From positions 62,001 to 126,000 of the forward strand of contig NZ_MOBR01000006.1 of the NCBI RefSeq assembly GCF_003732705.1: a stretch of DNA of 64,000 bases, in the 5' to 3' direction. Positions within the stretch are counted from its first letter, which is position 1; each line of letters starts with the position of its first letter. The notes below the pieces were generated by a model. That model had not been told where the DNA came from. It worked only from the letters and a program-made list of their open reading frames with translations, and did not search any database. The position numbers and the translations under genes were made by a program. Shown here piece after piece: positions 16,172-25,484 of the stretch. Source of the stretch: Pseudomonas frederiksbergensis (lineage in GTDB: Bacteria > Pseudomonadota > Gammaproteobacteria > Pseudomonadales > Pseudomonadaceae).

Positions 16172-16825
16172 TTAGCGCGTCGAAACCGGGCGTTTTACCC
16201 ACACTGGCGACAGGCTGCTGCCGCTGCCGGTGACGTACAGCACGGCGGCTTCACCGCGTTCCAGGGCAACCGGTTTCACGTCGCCGACTTTGGTGGCGCC
16301 GTCGTACAGGGCCAGGCTGACTTTCACCGGGTTGATTTCACGTTCGCCACGGCCCTTGGCCGCTACCGACGGAACCACTTCGGTCTTGCCGTCGGCGGTT
16401 TTCAGGGTCAGGGCCTTGTCGCTCAGGTTTTGCACGCGAACCAGGGACTTCTGCTTGTTCTTGAACGGCGGCTCTTCGATCAGTTGCGGCGCGCCGCTGG
16501 CGTTGTTCACCAGGGTGTAATAGTGATCACCGGCGAGTTTCACCGGCAGGCTCTGGCTGCCGACCTTGGCGCTGTAGTCGCCGCCCGGCATGAAGCTGAA
16601 GTCGCTGCTGGCCAGTGGCGCAACATCGTTCACAGCGGTGGTGCCGACGGTGGCGCTGACTTCAGCATTACCGGCGTTGTAGACCCGTACGAAGGACGAG
16701 CCTTTCGGTGCGGTCGGGCCGTAGAGTGCGGCGTCGCCAGCGAAGGCGGACATTGACAACACGCTCATGCCTGCAACGAGTGCGAAGGTCTTGGCGAGAC
16801 GGCGAGGAGTAGTAGTGAAAGTCAT
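16172..16825 (-). CDS. algF: Alginate O-acetylation periplasmic protein AlgF
   Basis: The 217-residue protein starts MTFTTTPRRLAKTFALVAGM, a Sec signal peptide probably cleaved after SAFA (about residue 29). The mature part begins GDAALYGPTAPKGSSFVRV and is predicted to be two small beta domains. AlgF works with AlgI, AlgJ and AlgX in O-acetylation of mannuronate residues in the periplasm; it has no known catalytic residues and is proposed to relay or organise the acetyl transfer. Length matches the family (about 216). The start is 14 bp after the algJ stop. Confidence 0.95.
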   Translation of the reverse strand: MTFTTTPRRLAKTFALVAGMSVLSMSAFAGDAALYGPTAPKGSSFVRVYNAGNAEVSATVGTTAVNDVAPLASSDFSFMPGGDYSAKVGSQSLPVKLAGDHYYTLVNNASGAPQLIEEPPFKNKQKSLVRVQNLSDKALTLKTADGKTEVVPSVAAKGRGEREINPVKVSLALYDGATKVGDVKPVALERGEAAVLYVTGSGSSLSPVWVKRPVSTR

Positions 16826-16839
16826 GGTGTACCTCTCTT

Positions 16840-18015
16840 TCAGTTTTGCGCCCGGTCGGGCGTCTCGGATTTAGTGTTTGCGGCTACGTTTTGTTGGCGC
16901 ACGCCAGCTTCTTTGAGCTCTGCAACCCACTGCGGGTCGGCGTCACCGATTTCGTTGTTCACAGGCAGATAACGTTCAGGAAACTCCCAGATCAGCACCT
17001 GTGGCGGGCTGTTCTTGAAAGCATCGCTTTTCAGGTAGCTGAGCATCGGCAGGATCGGGCCGTGGCCGTCTTCGGCGTAATTGACCACGTCGCTCTTGAG
17101 CGCTTGCTTCAGCGCACCGACGAAGTTCCAGTTCGGGTTGGCGCTGTAGCTGGTGCCGATCAGGGCCACCGGTACTTCGCTGTTGGCGAACAGGGCATCG
17201 TCAGCGGCAGGCTGATCGTCAGCCGCCACGGTGTTGCGCTTCTGCAGCGGCTCGGTGGCCGGCATCAGGTTTTCGAACAGCGGATCCAGCGGCAGGAACA
17301 GTCGCAGATCGCCTTTGTGGGTGACTTTTTCCGCCGGTGTCGTGACGAACTTTTGTGGTTCGCCGCTGAGCGGGGTTTTCGCGGCAATGGTCTTGGCCAG
17401 GGTTTCGGCGGCGACTTGCGCGCCCTCTGGAGTCCAGTGCGTGTCGGTACGCAGGAACACTTGCTCACCCTTTAACTTGGCCTGATTGAACGGGCCGAGC
17501 AGGTCGGGGGCGAGGATCTTGTCGGCTGCCACACGAGCGTGGAAGTCCTGGTAGAGGTTGGCGTGGATGCTCGCCGGTTTCACTTCACCCAGGTGTTCCG
17601 GGTACAGGCGAACCTTGGCCGGCACAATCGCCATCACCAGTTTCACGCCTTTGGCTTTCAACTCTTGGCGCACGCCTTCGACCAGCGCGTAGTTGCCTTG
17701 CAGGTTCAGCTCTTCGTTGACGATCGGGTTGAATTCTTCATCGCTGTACAACCATTGATCGCGACCGAGCACTACGCCCGGACGACCTTCGTTGAACAGT
17801 TTGAAATCCAGCGCAGCCCAGAGGTTGGTGCCCAGGCGTTTGATCGGGAACTCGGCGTCGTAGTGCGTCTCCACGGCTTTGGTCCAGCGGCCGTTGAGCA
17901 CCGTGGTTTCGGCACTGGTGCTGAAACCGAAGAAGCTGCGCGTGGACCACAGGCCCAGGACCAACAGGGTCACCAGGAACAGGGCGATGTAGAGGATGCG
18001 TAATGAGCGGGTCAT
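16840..18015 (-). CDS. algJ: Alginate O-acetyltransferase AlgJ
   Basis: The 391-residue protein has an N-terminal hydrophobic anchor (about residues 7-24) and a periplasmic SGNH-hydrolase-like domain. The catalytic set is visible: Asp191 and His193 in DTHWTPEGAQ, and Ser289 in GTSYSANPNWNF. It passes acetyl groups delivered by AlgI toward the polymer, although AlgX is the terminal transferase for alginate. Its sequence is related to AlgX further up the operon. The start is 11 bp after the algI stop, typical for this cluster. Confidence 0.96.
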   Translation of the reverse strand: MTRSLRILYIALFLVTLLVLGLWSTRSFFGFSTSAETTVLNGRWTKAVETHYDAEFPIKRLGTNLWAALDFKLFNEGRPGVVLGRDQWLYSDEEFNPIVNEELNLQGNYALVEGVRQELKAKGVKLVMAIVPAKVRLYPEHLGEVKPASIHANLYQDFHARVAADKILAPDLLGPFNQAKLKGEQVFLRTDTHWTPEGAQVAAETLAKTIAAKTPLSGEPQKFVTTPAEKVTHKGDLRLFLPLDPLFENLMPATEPLQKRNTVAADDQPAADDALFANSEVPVALIGTSYSANPNWNFVGALKQALKSDVVNYAEDGHGPILPMLSYLKSDAFKNSPPQVLIWEFPERYLPVNNEIGDADPQWVAELKEAGVRQQNVAANTKSETPDRAQN

Positions 18016-18026
18016 GGTCAGATCCC

Positions 18027-19592
18027 TCAGAACTGGAAGTAAAGGAACGGCGAGAAGCTTTGCGCCGAGAGTTTGAAAATCGAGGCGATGAACAACACCA
18101 GCACCAGCGTGCGCATCACATAACGCGACCAGTCAGCGGTCCAGTAGGCCGGTTGCACGGTGGCTTCAACGCCAACGGTGTAGCCCGGTTCGTGGATGCT
18201 GGCCGGGTTGTCGCCCGGTACGGCTTTGATCATTCCAGGGGTCGCGGTGGCCGGGCCATCGGCTTCGACGTTCACCACTGGCTTGGTCTTTTCTGGCGGC
18301 AGGTTGGTGTAGAAATCCCGAATGCCGAAGAACGCCAGGGTCATATAAGCCACGACCAGGGTCGCCACTTGCAGACCGGTGAGGCTGGCCTGGTTGAGTT
18401 CCGACAACGACCATTCGCCGAAGCTGAACATCGCGCCGTACATGCGACCGGCAACGTGCAGGTTTTCCGAGCGGAAGATCACCCAGCCCATCACCACGAG
18501 CAGGAACGTCAGGGCCCAGCGGACCGGGTTGATGCTGCGTGGCGAAGTGTTCAGGCCCAGGGCCTTCTCGATCGCCAGCCACATGCCGTGCCAGGCACCC
18601 CAGACGATGTAGGTGATGTTCGCGCCGTGCCACAAACCACCGAGCAGCATGGTCAGGAACAGGTTGCGATAAGTCATCAACGTGCCTTTGCGGTTACCGC
18701 CCAGCGTGATGTACAGGTAGTCACGCAACCAGGTGGACAGGCTGATGTGCCAGCGACGCCAGAACTCGGTGATCGACTGGCTGATGTACGGCTGCTTGAA
18801 GTTTTCCATGAAACGGAAACCCATCATCAAGCCCAGGCCGATGGCCATGTCGCTGTAGCCGGAGAAGTCGAAATACAGTTGCGCGGTGTAGGCCAGGGCG
18901 CCGAGCCAGGCGTCACCCGTGGTCGGGGCTTGCAGGGCGAAGCAATGGTCGGCCACCACCGCGAGGGTGTCGGCGATGAACACTTTCTTGATGAAACCCT
19001 GCATGAACCGCGTGGCACCTTCGGAAAACTTGTCGAGGGTGTGGGTGCGGTTATTGAACTGGTCCGCGAGGTCGCGAAAGCGCAACACGGGGCCAGCGAT
19101 CAAGTGCGGGAAGATCGCGACGAACGCCGCGAAGTCGATCAGGTTACGGGTCGCCGGGGTGTCACCACGGTAGACGTCGATGATGTAGCTGATGGACTCG
19201 AAGATGTAGAACGAGATCCCGATCGGCAACAGCACGTGGGTCAGGATGAACGGCGACAGACCGACCGAGGTCATCATCGCGTTGATGCTGTCGACGCCGA
19301 AGTTGGCGTACTTGAAGTAGCCGAGAATGCACAGGTCGACAGCAACGCCCAGAAGCAACCAGCGCTGGGCCGGTTTGGTCCGAACGCCTGCTGCACCGAC
19401 TTTGAGGCCGATCCAGTAGTTCCACAGCGTGACAGCGGCGAACAGCGCAAGGAAGTCCACGCGCCACCAGGCATAGAACACATAGCTGGCGATCAGCAGC
19501 AGCAGGTTGCGATAGCGAATCCCGCTCAAGTAGTACATGCCGAGAAAGATCGGCAAGAACAAAAACAGGAACACATTGGACGAAAATACCAT
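18027..19592 (-). CDS. algI: Alginate O-acetylation membrane protein AlgI (MBOAT)
   Basis: The 521-residue multi-pass membrane protein of the MBOAT family moves acetyl groups from a cytoplasmic donor across the inner membrane to the periplasmic acetylation proteins. The MBOAT histidines are present: His282 in EFWRRWHISLS and His322 in GGLWHGAN. The start MVFSSNVFLFLFLPIFLG (complement 19590-19592) is preferred over the non-ATG start 8 codons upstream. It is separated from algL by 194 bp that contains a type-B palindromic repeat. Confidence 0.96.
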   Translation of the reverse strand: MVFSSNVFLFLFLPIFLGMYYLSGIRYRNLLLLIASYVFYAWWRVDFLALFAAVTLWNYWIGLKVGAAGVRTKPAQRWLLLGVAVDLCILGYFKYANFGVDSINAMMTSVGLSPFILTHVLLPIGISFYIFESISYIIDVYRGDTPATRNLIDFAAFVAIFPHLIAGPVLRFRDLADQFNNRTHTLDKFSEGATRFMQGFIKKVFIADTLAVVADHCFALQAPTTGDAWLGALAYTAQLYFDFSGYSDMAIGLGLMMGFRFMENFKQPYISQSITEFWRRWHISLSTWLRDYLYITLGGNRKGTLMTYRNLFLTMLLGGLWHGANITYIVWGAWHGMWLAIEKALGLNTSPRSINPVRWALTFLLVVMGWVIFRSENLHVAGRMYGAMFSFGEWSLSELNQASLTGLQVATLVVAYMTLAFFGIRDFYTNLPPEKTKPVVNVEADGPATATPGMIKAVPGDNPASIHEPGYTVGVEATVQPAYWTADWSRYVMRTLVLVLFIASIFKLSAQSFSPFLYFQF

Positions 19593-19669
19593 CCCGATCT
19601 CTCCATGTTTAACCAACAGTCAAGGGCCAACGGCCCCCCCAAACCCCCCACGAAAATCTGGAGAGCTAC

Positions 19670-19780
19670 GATCGTTCCCACGCTCTGCGTGGGAATGCCT
19701 CACTGGACGCTCTGCGTCCGCTTCGGCATGTGACGCGGAGCGTCACGGGATGCATTCCCACGCGGAGCGTGGGAACGATC
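19670..19780. repeat. Palindromic repeat (type B) inside the alginate operon
   Basis: A full type-B unit from GATCGTTCCCACGCTCTGCG to GAGCGTGGGAACGATC fills most of the gap between algL and algI, ending 7 bp from the algL stop. Confidence 0.9.
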
Positions 19781-19786
19781 AATGAC

Positions 19787-20911
19787 TCAACTGCCTTTGT
19801 TGCCTTTTTCATTGGCCGGGTCGTAGACCTTGGTCAGGTCACCACCGAGGCGGAACGTTTTGAACGGTTGCATCTTGTGCTTCTGCGCCAGCACATCCGG
19901 CGAGCAGGTGTAGAGCGAGCAGAACGGTTCGAGCCAGGCGAATTTCGAATCGACCTTGAGGTCTTTCATGTCCTGTTCCTTGCCGTTCTTCTTCTCGAAC
20001 TCTTCCGGATCTTTCACACCGGACAACACTCGATCACCCAGGCGTTTCAGCGCACCGTTGTTTTCCTGACGCAAATCCACACCATTGACCAAGGCGAAAC
20101 TGGCGATCATCGACAGCGGCGGCAGGGCGTAGTTGTGGTAGGAGAGGGCGCGTTGCTGGCGCTTGAGTTCGTTCGGCAGGAAGCCCTCGGCATCAATCTG
20201 ATTGGCGCCGACTTTGTATTCCTTCACCGACCAGTCGAACAGGTCGCGGCGGTTGGTGGCGATGGACGTTGCCATCACCGACCAGGCGGACCAGTACGAG
20301 TGGTTGTTGGTTTTGTCGAGCGGCAGGTTGTCCCAATCGCTGACCACCTGGTCGGCCATTTTGCTGAACCAGGCTTCGATCAACTGCGACTCTTGCTGGT
20401 GATTGGCCAACGGATGCGAGTCGGAGAACTTCAGGCGAATGTACGACGAGGCCATGCTGCCCAACGCCCATTTGCGCATCGATTTGCCGGTGTGGTTGAA
20501 GTCCTTGGACATCAACGCATCAGCCTTGGCCCAGGCGGTCAGCCAGTTGAGCGTGCATTCGAGTTGTTCCGGGCGACCGTCACGCATGAACTGCATCACG
20601 CGCTTGCTGGTGCCGCGTTCCAGTGTGGTGATGTCGGCGGTGGTGTCGCGGAAGGCTTTTTCCGACTGCACGTTCAGGGTCGAACGGGCCTTGTCGCTGC
20701 CTTCATACTTGCTGCGAAATTGCAGCGGGCCGGTGTAGGGCGTCGGCATCGCGTCACAGCCTTCGCTGCTGTCGCCGGTTTTGACTTTTTCAATCGGCGC
20801 GAAGTAGCCCTGGGGCGGACGCAATGGCGCGGCGGCCTGGGTGGCGCCGGCGAACATCGCCAGGGTCAGCAGGGAGGGCGCGAGTAAATTCTTCAATGTT
20901 CGGGTTTGCAT
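19787..20911 (-). CDS. algL: Poly(beta-D-mannuronate) lyase AlgL
   Basis: The 374-residue periplasmic alginate lyase starts [20 protein letters not shown] with a signal peptide cleaved near TQAAA (about residue 28). PL5-family active-site motifs are present: NNHSYW at residues 202-207 and [10 protein letters not shown] at 254-263 (Tyr258 is the expected catalytic acid/base). It clears misplaced polymer from the periplasm during export. The start is 7 bp after the algX stop. The last 20 or so residues are Lys/Asn/Gly-rich and look variable. Longer in-frame extensions are antisense to real algX coding and are rejected. Confidence 0.96.
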   Translation of the reverse strand: MQTRTLKNLLAPSLLTLAMFAGATQAAAPLRPPQGYFAPIEKVKTGDSSEGCDAMPTPYTGPLQFRSKYEGSDKARSTLNVQSEKAFRDTTADITTLERGTSKRVMQFMRDGRPEQLECTLNWLTAWAKADALMSKDFNHTGKSMRKWALGSMASSYIRLKFSDSHPLANHQQESQLIEAWFSKMADQVVSDWDNLPLDKTNNHSYWSAWSVMATSIATNRRDLFDWSVKEYKVGANQIDAEGFLPNELKRQQRALSYHNYALPPLSMIASFALVNGVDLRQENNGALKRLGDRVLSGVKDPEEFEKKNGKEQDMKDLKVDSKFAWLEPFCSLYTCSPDVLAQKHKMQPFKTFRLGGDLTKVYDPANEKGNKGS

Positions 20912-20918
20912 ATGAACC

Positions 20919-22376
20919 TCATTGCCCGGCCTGAGCGGTATGTTGCCCAGCGCCTGGGAATACGTTGCGTTTGCAGATTTTCGCGTCGACTTTTTGTGGC
21001 GCGGCACCCGCTTCAGGGCCTTCGACTTCGACGGCCAGCAGATTCTGCGAGGCCCAGTCTTCGTCGGTGCGCAACTCAAAGGCGAAACGCCCGTCGGTGT
21101 CGGAGGTTTCCGGTTTTTCGATTTTGATGTCCTCGTGGCGACCGTTCATGTACCAGAGGGTGGCGTGCAGGACTTTCACCGACGCATCGGCGAACTGGAT
21201 GTCGACCTGGTGACTGCTGTTCTGCAGGTTCAGGTTCTTGCTGTTGACCATTAATTCGTTTTTGCCCGGTTTCAATGTGGTGCTACCGGTCATTTGGGTT
21301 TCCTTGCCTTCGCAACCGTTGTCCAGCAGCGCCATCATCTGGCGGTAGATGGTTTCCTGGTCGAGGCGATAGAGCGGCGAGAATTCCCAGATGAGGATTT
21401 TCGGCGGCTTCTTCTGGAACTCGTCGCTGCCCAGGTACTGCAGCATCGAACCTTCCAGGCCACCGCCAGGGAATGCCACGTTGAGGATGTCGGCACCGAT
21501 CGCCTCTTCGAGGAAACCGGCGAAGTTGTAGTTCTTGCCACTGTGGCTGGTGCCGACCAGGGTGATCTCCGGATTGCCGGAGTCACTGAACAGATCGCCA
21601 TCGTCCGCTTCGCCTTTCGGCTCCGTGGTGAACTGATCCATGTACTGGATCGCGTAGCTAGTGCCACAGAGTTGACCGGCCATGTTGTGTAATGTTCCGG
21701 TCTTGCCCATGCGACCCGACTTATGGCTCTCGAATTCGCGTTTCGGCACGTCGGCGAAGGCCGGCATTTGCTTGATTTGCTCACCGACGATTTTCGCTGT
21801 GCGCTGGGCGCCGTACGGCGTCCAGTGTTGGTCACCGCGGAAGTAGAAATCGTGGGCCGGCAGGGTGTCGGGCAGCGTTTCGTTGGTCAGCGGCGACAGG
21901 TCTGGCACGGTGTAGCCCATGGCTGCGAAGCGCCCGAGCATGGTTTTGTAATTGCGCAGGGCCTTGTCGAAATCGTACTTGGCCTTGTCTTCCGGGTTGA
22001 GCTTGTTGCGGTTCACCAGGCCACGGGTTGGCTGGTAGACGACCACCAGTTCCACGCCTTTGCTCTTGAACGCATCGTGCAGTTCTTTCATGCGTTTGTA
22101 GCCGGCAGGGGAGGTGTCGAACTCGGTGCGCAAGTCTTCTTGCGTACGGAACAGCCAGTCGCCCTGGGCCTGTACCAGCGTGGTGAAGTTCTGCTGGTAA
22201 CGGGTGGTGTAGTTCTTCGCGTCGTGGGCTTCCGGGCACAGGTTGCAGCACGGGTCGGCGGTGAAACTTGGTGCTTTGACGGCATTGGCATCGTCGGCAC
22301 GGGCGCCGGCGCTGGCCGCAAGAATCCCGGCGGTCAGGGCCGACAGGCTGAGTAATTTGATCAAGTGTGGGTGCAT
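20919..22376 (-). CDS. algX: Alginate acetyltransferase/biosynthesis protein AlgX
   Basis: The 485-residue periplasmic protein starts [20 protein letters not shown], with a signal peptide ending near GARADD. The SGNH-type domain has Asp182 and His184 in GDQHWTPYG and Ser277 in [11 protein letters not shown]. These align eight residues beyond the known P. aeruginosa AlgX positions. The C-terminal carbohydrate-binding module (about residues 350-475) holds the polymer. AlgX is the terminal acetyltransferase of alginate and part of the trans-envelope complex. The start is 10 bp after the algG stop. Confidence 0.96.
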   Translation of the reverse strand: MHPHLIKLLSLSALTAGILAASAGARADDANAVKAPSFTADPCCNLCPEAHDAKNYTTRYQQNFTTLVQAQGDWLFRTQEDLRTEFDTSPAGYKRMKELHDAFKSKGVELVVVYQPTRGLVNRNKLNPEDKAKYDFDKALRNYKTMLGRFAAMGYTVPDLSPLTNETLPDTLPAHDFYFRGDQHWTPYGAQRTAKIVGEQIKQMPAFADVPKREFESHKSGRMGKTGTLHNMAGQLCGTSYAIQYMDQFTTEPKGEADDGDLFSDSGNPEITLVGTSHSGKNYNFAGFLEEAIGADILNVAFPGGGLEGSMLQYLGSDEFQKKPPKILIWEFSPLYRLDQETIYRQMMALLDNGCEGKETQMTGSTTLKPGKNELMVNSKNLNLQNSSHQVDIQFADASVKVLHATLWYMNGRHEDIKIEKPETSDTDGRFAFELRTDEDWASQNLLAVEVEGPEAGAAPQKVDAKICKRNVFPGAGQHTAQAGQ

Positions 22377-22386
22377 AAAATTATCC

Positions 22387-23973
22387 TCAGTCCCGCATTT
22401 CGGTCTGGCGTTCGACAGGGTCGATCAGCACGGCTTTCTGCTGGCGCACCAGCAGGTCGAGAATTTCATCCTGGCGCTCGCCAAGAATCCCGTTGAAGCT
22501 GATGCCACTGGATTTGGTCGGCGCGAGCATGGACACGCGGTACAACTCGACGCTCAGCGGCGAGTCGATGGCCAGCGGTCCGCTGCCATTGCCGGCCAGT
22601 TCGCCGCCGACCACGATCAGCGACACCTGGGCGTCGAACGGGTCGAGCTTGATATCCCGGTCGGTGTCGCTCAGGTCCTTGATGTGGCCGTAGACGCCGG
22701 TCAGGCCGTTGGCCATGGCGAGGTTTTCGTAGAGGCGAATGTTCACGCTGTTACGAATCCGGATGCCGTGGCGCTTGTTGCCCATCACCTTGTTGCCCCA
22801 CAGCAGGTTGTCGCCACTCTCGTAGAGGGTGATGCCGTCCGTGTGGTTCTTGTAGATCTCGTTGTAGGCGACCAGGTTGTTCACGCTGTTACGGTCGATG
22901 ACCAGCCCCGAGAGGTGGTTGTCGTAGCTGCGGTTGTTGAAGATGAAACTGTCGTTGACCTCACGGGAAATGATGATCCCGTGCTTCTTCTTGGTCCCGT
23001 GCACGGTGTTGTCCGCGATGATCAGACCGTGGGAACGGTCATGCGGGTCAATGCCGTAGACGATGTTGTCCTTGTAGGTGTTGCCCTTGACGACGAAGTC
23101 GCGGGTTTCGTAGCAGTAGAAGCCGTACCACATGTCCGAGAACTCGGAGCCGACGATCCAGCCGGTCGGTTCAGGGCGCTTGAGCACCTTGGCCATGTTC
23201 GGCGTGTACTGGGAAATACTCACGCCGTAGGACTTACTGTTGGCGTAACCGAAACTGGCGATCTTGCTGTTGGCGATGTAGGTCTCGGTGCCGCCCCAGG
23301 ACAGCAGGAACGGACGGAATTCCTTCGGCGTCTTGAACAGCGCCGGACCATTGTTCTTCTCGCTCCACCCGGTGATTTTGGTGTCGCGCACAAACAGCTG
23401 GCCGTCGTTGACCAGGAACGAACCGGCCTCTTGGGACAGGCGCAATTCCTGGGTCTGCTTGTCGATTTCGAGGATGCCCTTGCGGCCAACCACGATTGGC
23501 AACTTCGCCAGGTACACACCCGGCGAAGGCTCGCTGATGTACTTCGGTTCTTTCTTGGCCAGGTCCTTGAGGTTCATGTAGCCGTCGTCGACGAAGATCG
23601 CCTGCGGGATGCCGTGCTGACGCACCACCCACTCGGCCATCTTGTTGTCGCCGCCGATGAAGTCCTTCAAGGCGTCTTCCTGCATCATCCGGCGCACGCT
23701 GGCCTTGCCCGGTTTGGTTCGCACGACTTTCGCGGCGATGGCTTCGGCGGTGTAGCCGGAAGTGTCCGGCAGCTTCGGCTTGGCCAGGTTCAGCGGCTCG
23801 GTCGGTGCGCTGCTGACGGTATAGGTCTTGGCTTGCTGCAGTCCTTTGGCCAGGGTGCTCGGTTGGCCTTTTTGTGCAGGCGCAACCGGCTCCGCATTGG
23901 CGAAGGCGACCGAGCTGGCCAGCAGCATCGCGCCGGCCAGCAGCGTGATCGAACCTCTCTTCGGATAGGTCAT
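22387..23973 (-). CDS. algG: Mannuronan C5-epimerase AlgG
   Basis: The 528-residue periplasmic enzyme starts MTYPKRGSITLLAGAML, with a signal peptide ending near VAFANA (about residue 26). It converts D-mannuronate residues to L-guluronate in the nascent polymer. A right-handed beta-helix occupies the C-terminal half with repeated asparagine-ladder motifs, and the epimerase motif DPHD is at residues 309-312. The ATG (complement 23971-23973) has AGGAG 9 nt upstream. The far longer in-frame extension overlaps algE and is rejected. Confidence 0.96.
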   Translation of the reverse strand: MTYPKRGSITLLAGAMLLASSVAFANAEPVAPAQKGQPSTLAKGLQQAKTYTVSSAPTEPLNLAKPKLPDTSGYTAEAIAAKVVRTKPGKASVRRMMQEDALKDFIGGDNKMAEWVVRQHGIPQAIFVDDGYMNLKDLAKKEPKYISEPSPGVYLAKLPIVVGRKGILEIDKQTQELRLSQEAGSFLVNDGQLFVRDTKITGWSEKNNGPALFKTPKEFRPFLLSWGGTETYIANSKIASFGYANSKSYGVSISQYTPNMAKVLKRPEPTGWIVGSEFSDMWYGFYCYETRDFVVKGNTYKDNIVYGIDPHDRSHGLIIADNTVHGTKKKHGIIISREVNDSFIFNNRSYDNHLSGLVIDRNSVNNLVAYNEIYKNHTDGITLYESGDNLLWGNKVMGNKRHGIRIRNSVNIRLYENLAMANGLTGVYGHIKDLSDTDRDIKLDPFDAQVSLIVVGGELAGNGSGPLAIDSPLSVELYRVSMLAPTKSSGISFNGILGERQDEILDLLVRQQKAVLIDPVERQTEMRD

Positions 23974-23999
23974 GTCGGGCACTCCTTTCGCGGCTCGCA

Positions 24000-25484
24000 T
24001 CAGAAGCGCCAGATCACGTCGATAAACGCGCGGTGCATGTACGAATCGACTTCTTTGCCGTAGGCATCGCCGGGCTTGAACACACCGCCACGGAAACGCA
24101 CCAGGGCCGAAGGCTCGTCGATCGACTGACTCAAAGCAGCAGGCAGCAGCCCTTGCTTGAAGTACTTGGTGACCACCAGGTCCATTTCCTGACCGAGGTC
24201 TTTGTTGCCATCCTGCAGCGGCAGGGAGGTGCTGGAGAGCACGGCGCCGGTGACGTCGTCGGTGTTGTTCTCGACGGCGTTGATACCGTTGCTGCCCACC
24301 GGCTTGCTGCCGTCCACGCGCCAGAACTTGTGGTACACGAGACTGGCGTCGTATTCGTCGTTGAGCATCCACGAACCGAACAGGGTCGCGGTTTGCATGT
24401 TGTTCATTTCGCCACGGAAGGCTTCGCCGAAACGGTGAACCCGCGAGCGAGTACCGGTGTAGTTCGAGCGGTTACTTTCCAGGCCGTTCTGTTCGTAATC
24501 GGCGCTGGCGCGGGCATAGGCTGCACCGACTTGCCATTGCGGATCGAGGCGCAGACGCACGCCGACATCGGTGGCCCAGCCGTTGAGGTCTTCACCGGTC
24601 TTGGCTTCGGTCGGACGAGTGCCGTCGGCATTCAGCGCGTTCACCGTGTCGGTGTCGCCGCTCATACCGGTGATGCTGCCCCAGTAGTTGACGGTGTTGG
24701 TGTTGCGCCAGTTGTAGGCGTCGCTGTCAGCGGTGAGGCCGAGCCAGGTGATGTCGCCGTTCTGTTTCTTGTCCAACGAATCGCCGGCCACACCCGGTTC
24801 CGGGTAGTTGAGCTTGCCGTCATCGTGGGTGTGATGACCGCGAATGCCGACCCAGTTGCCCGGGGTCCACTGATACGCCGCATCGGCGTAAGCGTGCAGG
24901 CGATCCTTGTCTTTTGGCGCCAGCTCTTTCAAGTCGGTGCGGTACTCGCTGAAGCGTTCGGCCACACCGGCGTTGGCGCGCAACAGGGTGGTGTCGAAGG
25001 TCCAGTTCAGGGCTTCGATGTTGGTGTCGCGCCATTGGCCGTCGTCATTGCGCAGGCGTTGGCGACCGAGCTTGAGCATCTCGCCCGGGTAAGGCGTGAG
25101 GCCGCTGTATCCGACCCAGAACTCGCGCATGGCCAGGTAGTTTTTCTTGGACTTGCGATCACCGTTGTCGGTGGCCTGGTTGGTGTCGTCGGCTTGTTGC
25201 AGGGTGTCGGTTTCGATGATGTCGGTAGACGTCACCGCTTGACCCATCGCATAGGCGCTCCACGCGCCGCTTTCACCGTAGACCCAAGGACGCAGGTCGA
25301 GGCCCAGGCCATTGACGTCGCCGCCCTTGGCGGTGCCGAGGTCGGCGTCGTCTTCGGACTGGCCGGTGACTTTCACTTCAAGACCGTAGTTCTTGGCTTC
25401 GGTCATCGCGGCGAGGGTCGGACACGACCACATCAGGGCGAATGTCAGGCCAATACCGGCCTTAACGAATGGATTGAGCTTCAT
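24000..25484 (-). CDS. algE: Alginate outer-membrane export porin AlgE
   Basis: The 494-residue outer-membrane beta-barrel starts [19 protein letters not shown], with a signal peptide ending near PTLAA. The sequence is rich in alternating aromatic strands and Asn/Asp loops and ends in DVIWRF, the terminal Phe typical of barrel proteins. AlgE is the selective channel for alginate secretion and docks with AlgK. Its ATG overlaps the algK stop by 4 bp (ATGA), so translation of algE should depend on algK translation. Confidence 0.95.
   Translation of the reverse strand: MKLNPFVKAGIGLTFALMWSCPTLAAMTEAKNYGLEVKVTGQSEDDADLGTAKGGDVNGLGLDLRPWVYGESGAWSAYAMGQAVTSTDIIETDTLQQADDTNQATDNGDRKSKKNYLAMREFWVGYSGLTPYPGEMLKLGRQRLRNDDGQWRDTNIEALNWTFDTTLLRANAGVAERFSEYRTDLKELAPKDKDRLHAYADAAYQWTPGNWVGIRGHHTHDDGKLNYPEPGVAGDSLDKKQNGDITWLGLTADSDAYNWRNTNTVNYWGSITGMSGDTDTVNALNADGTRPTEAKTGEDLNGWATDVGVRLRLDPQWQVGAAYARASADYEQNGLESNRSNYTGTRSRVHRFGEAFRGEMNNMQTATLFGSWMLNDEYDASLVYHKFWRVDGSKPVGSNGINAVENNTDDVTGAVLSSTSLPLQDGNKDLGQEMDLVVTKYFKQGLLPAALSQSIDEPSALVRFRGGVFKPGDAYGKEVDSYMHRAFIDVIWRF

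Noticed and set aside
18003..19733. 576-codon plus-strand frame over algI
   Set aside because: Antisense to algI, which carries the MBOAT histidines and a matching length.
22243..24063. 606-codon plus-strand frame over algG
   Set aside because: Antisense shadow of algG, which has its own signal peptide and DPHD motif.
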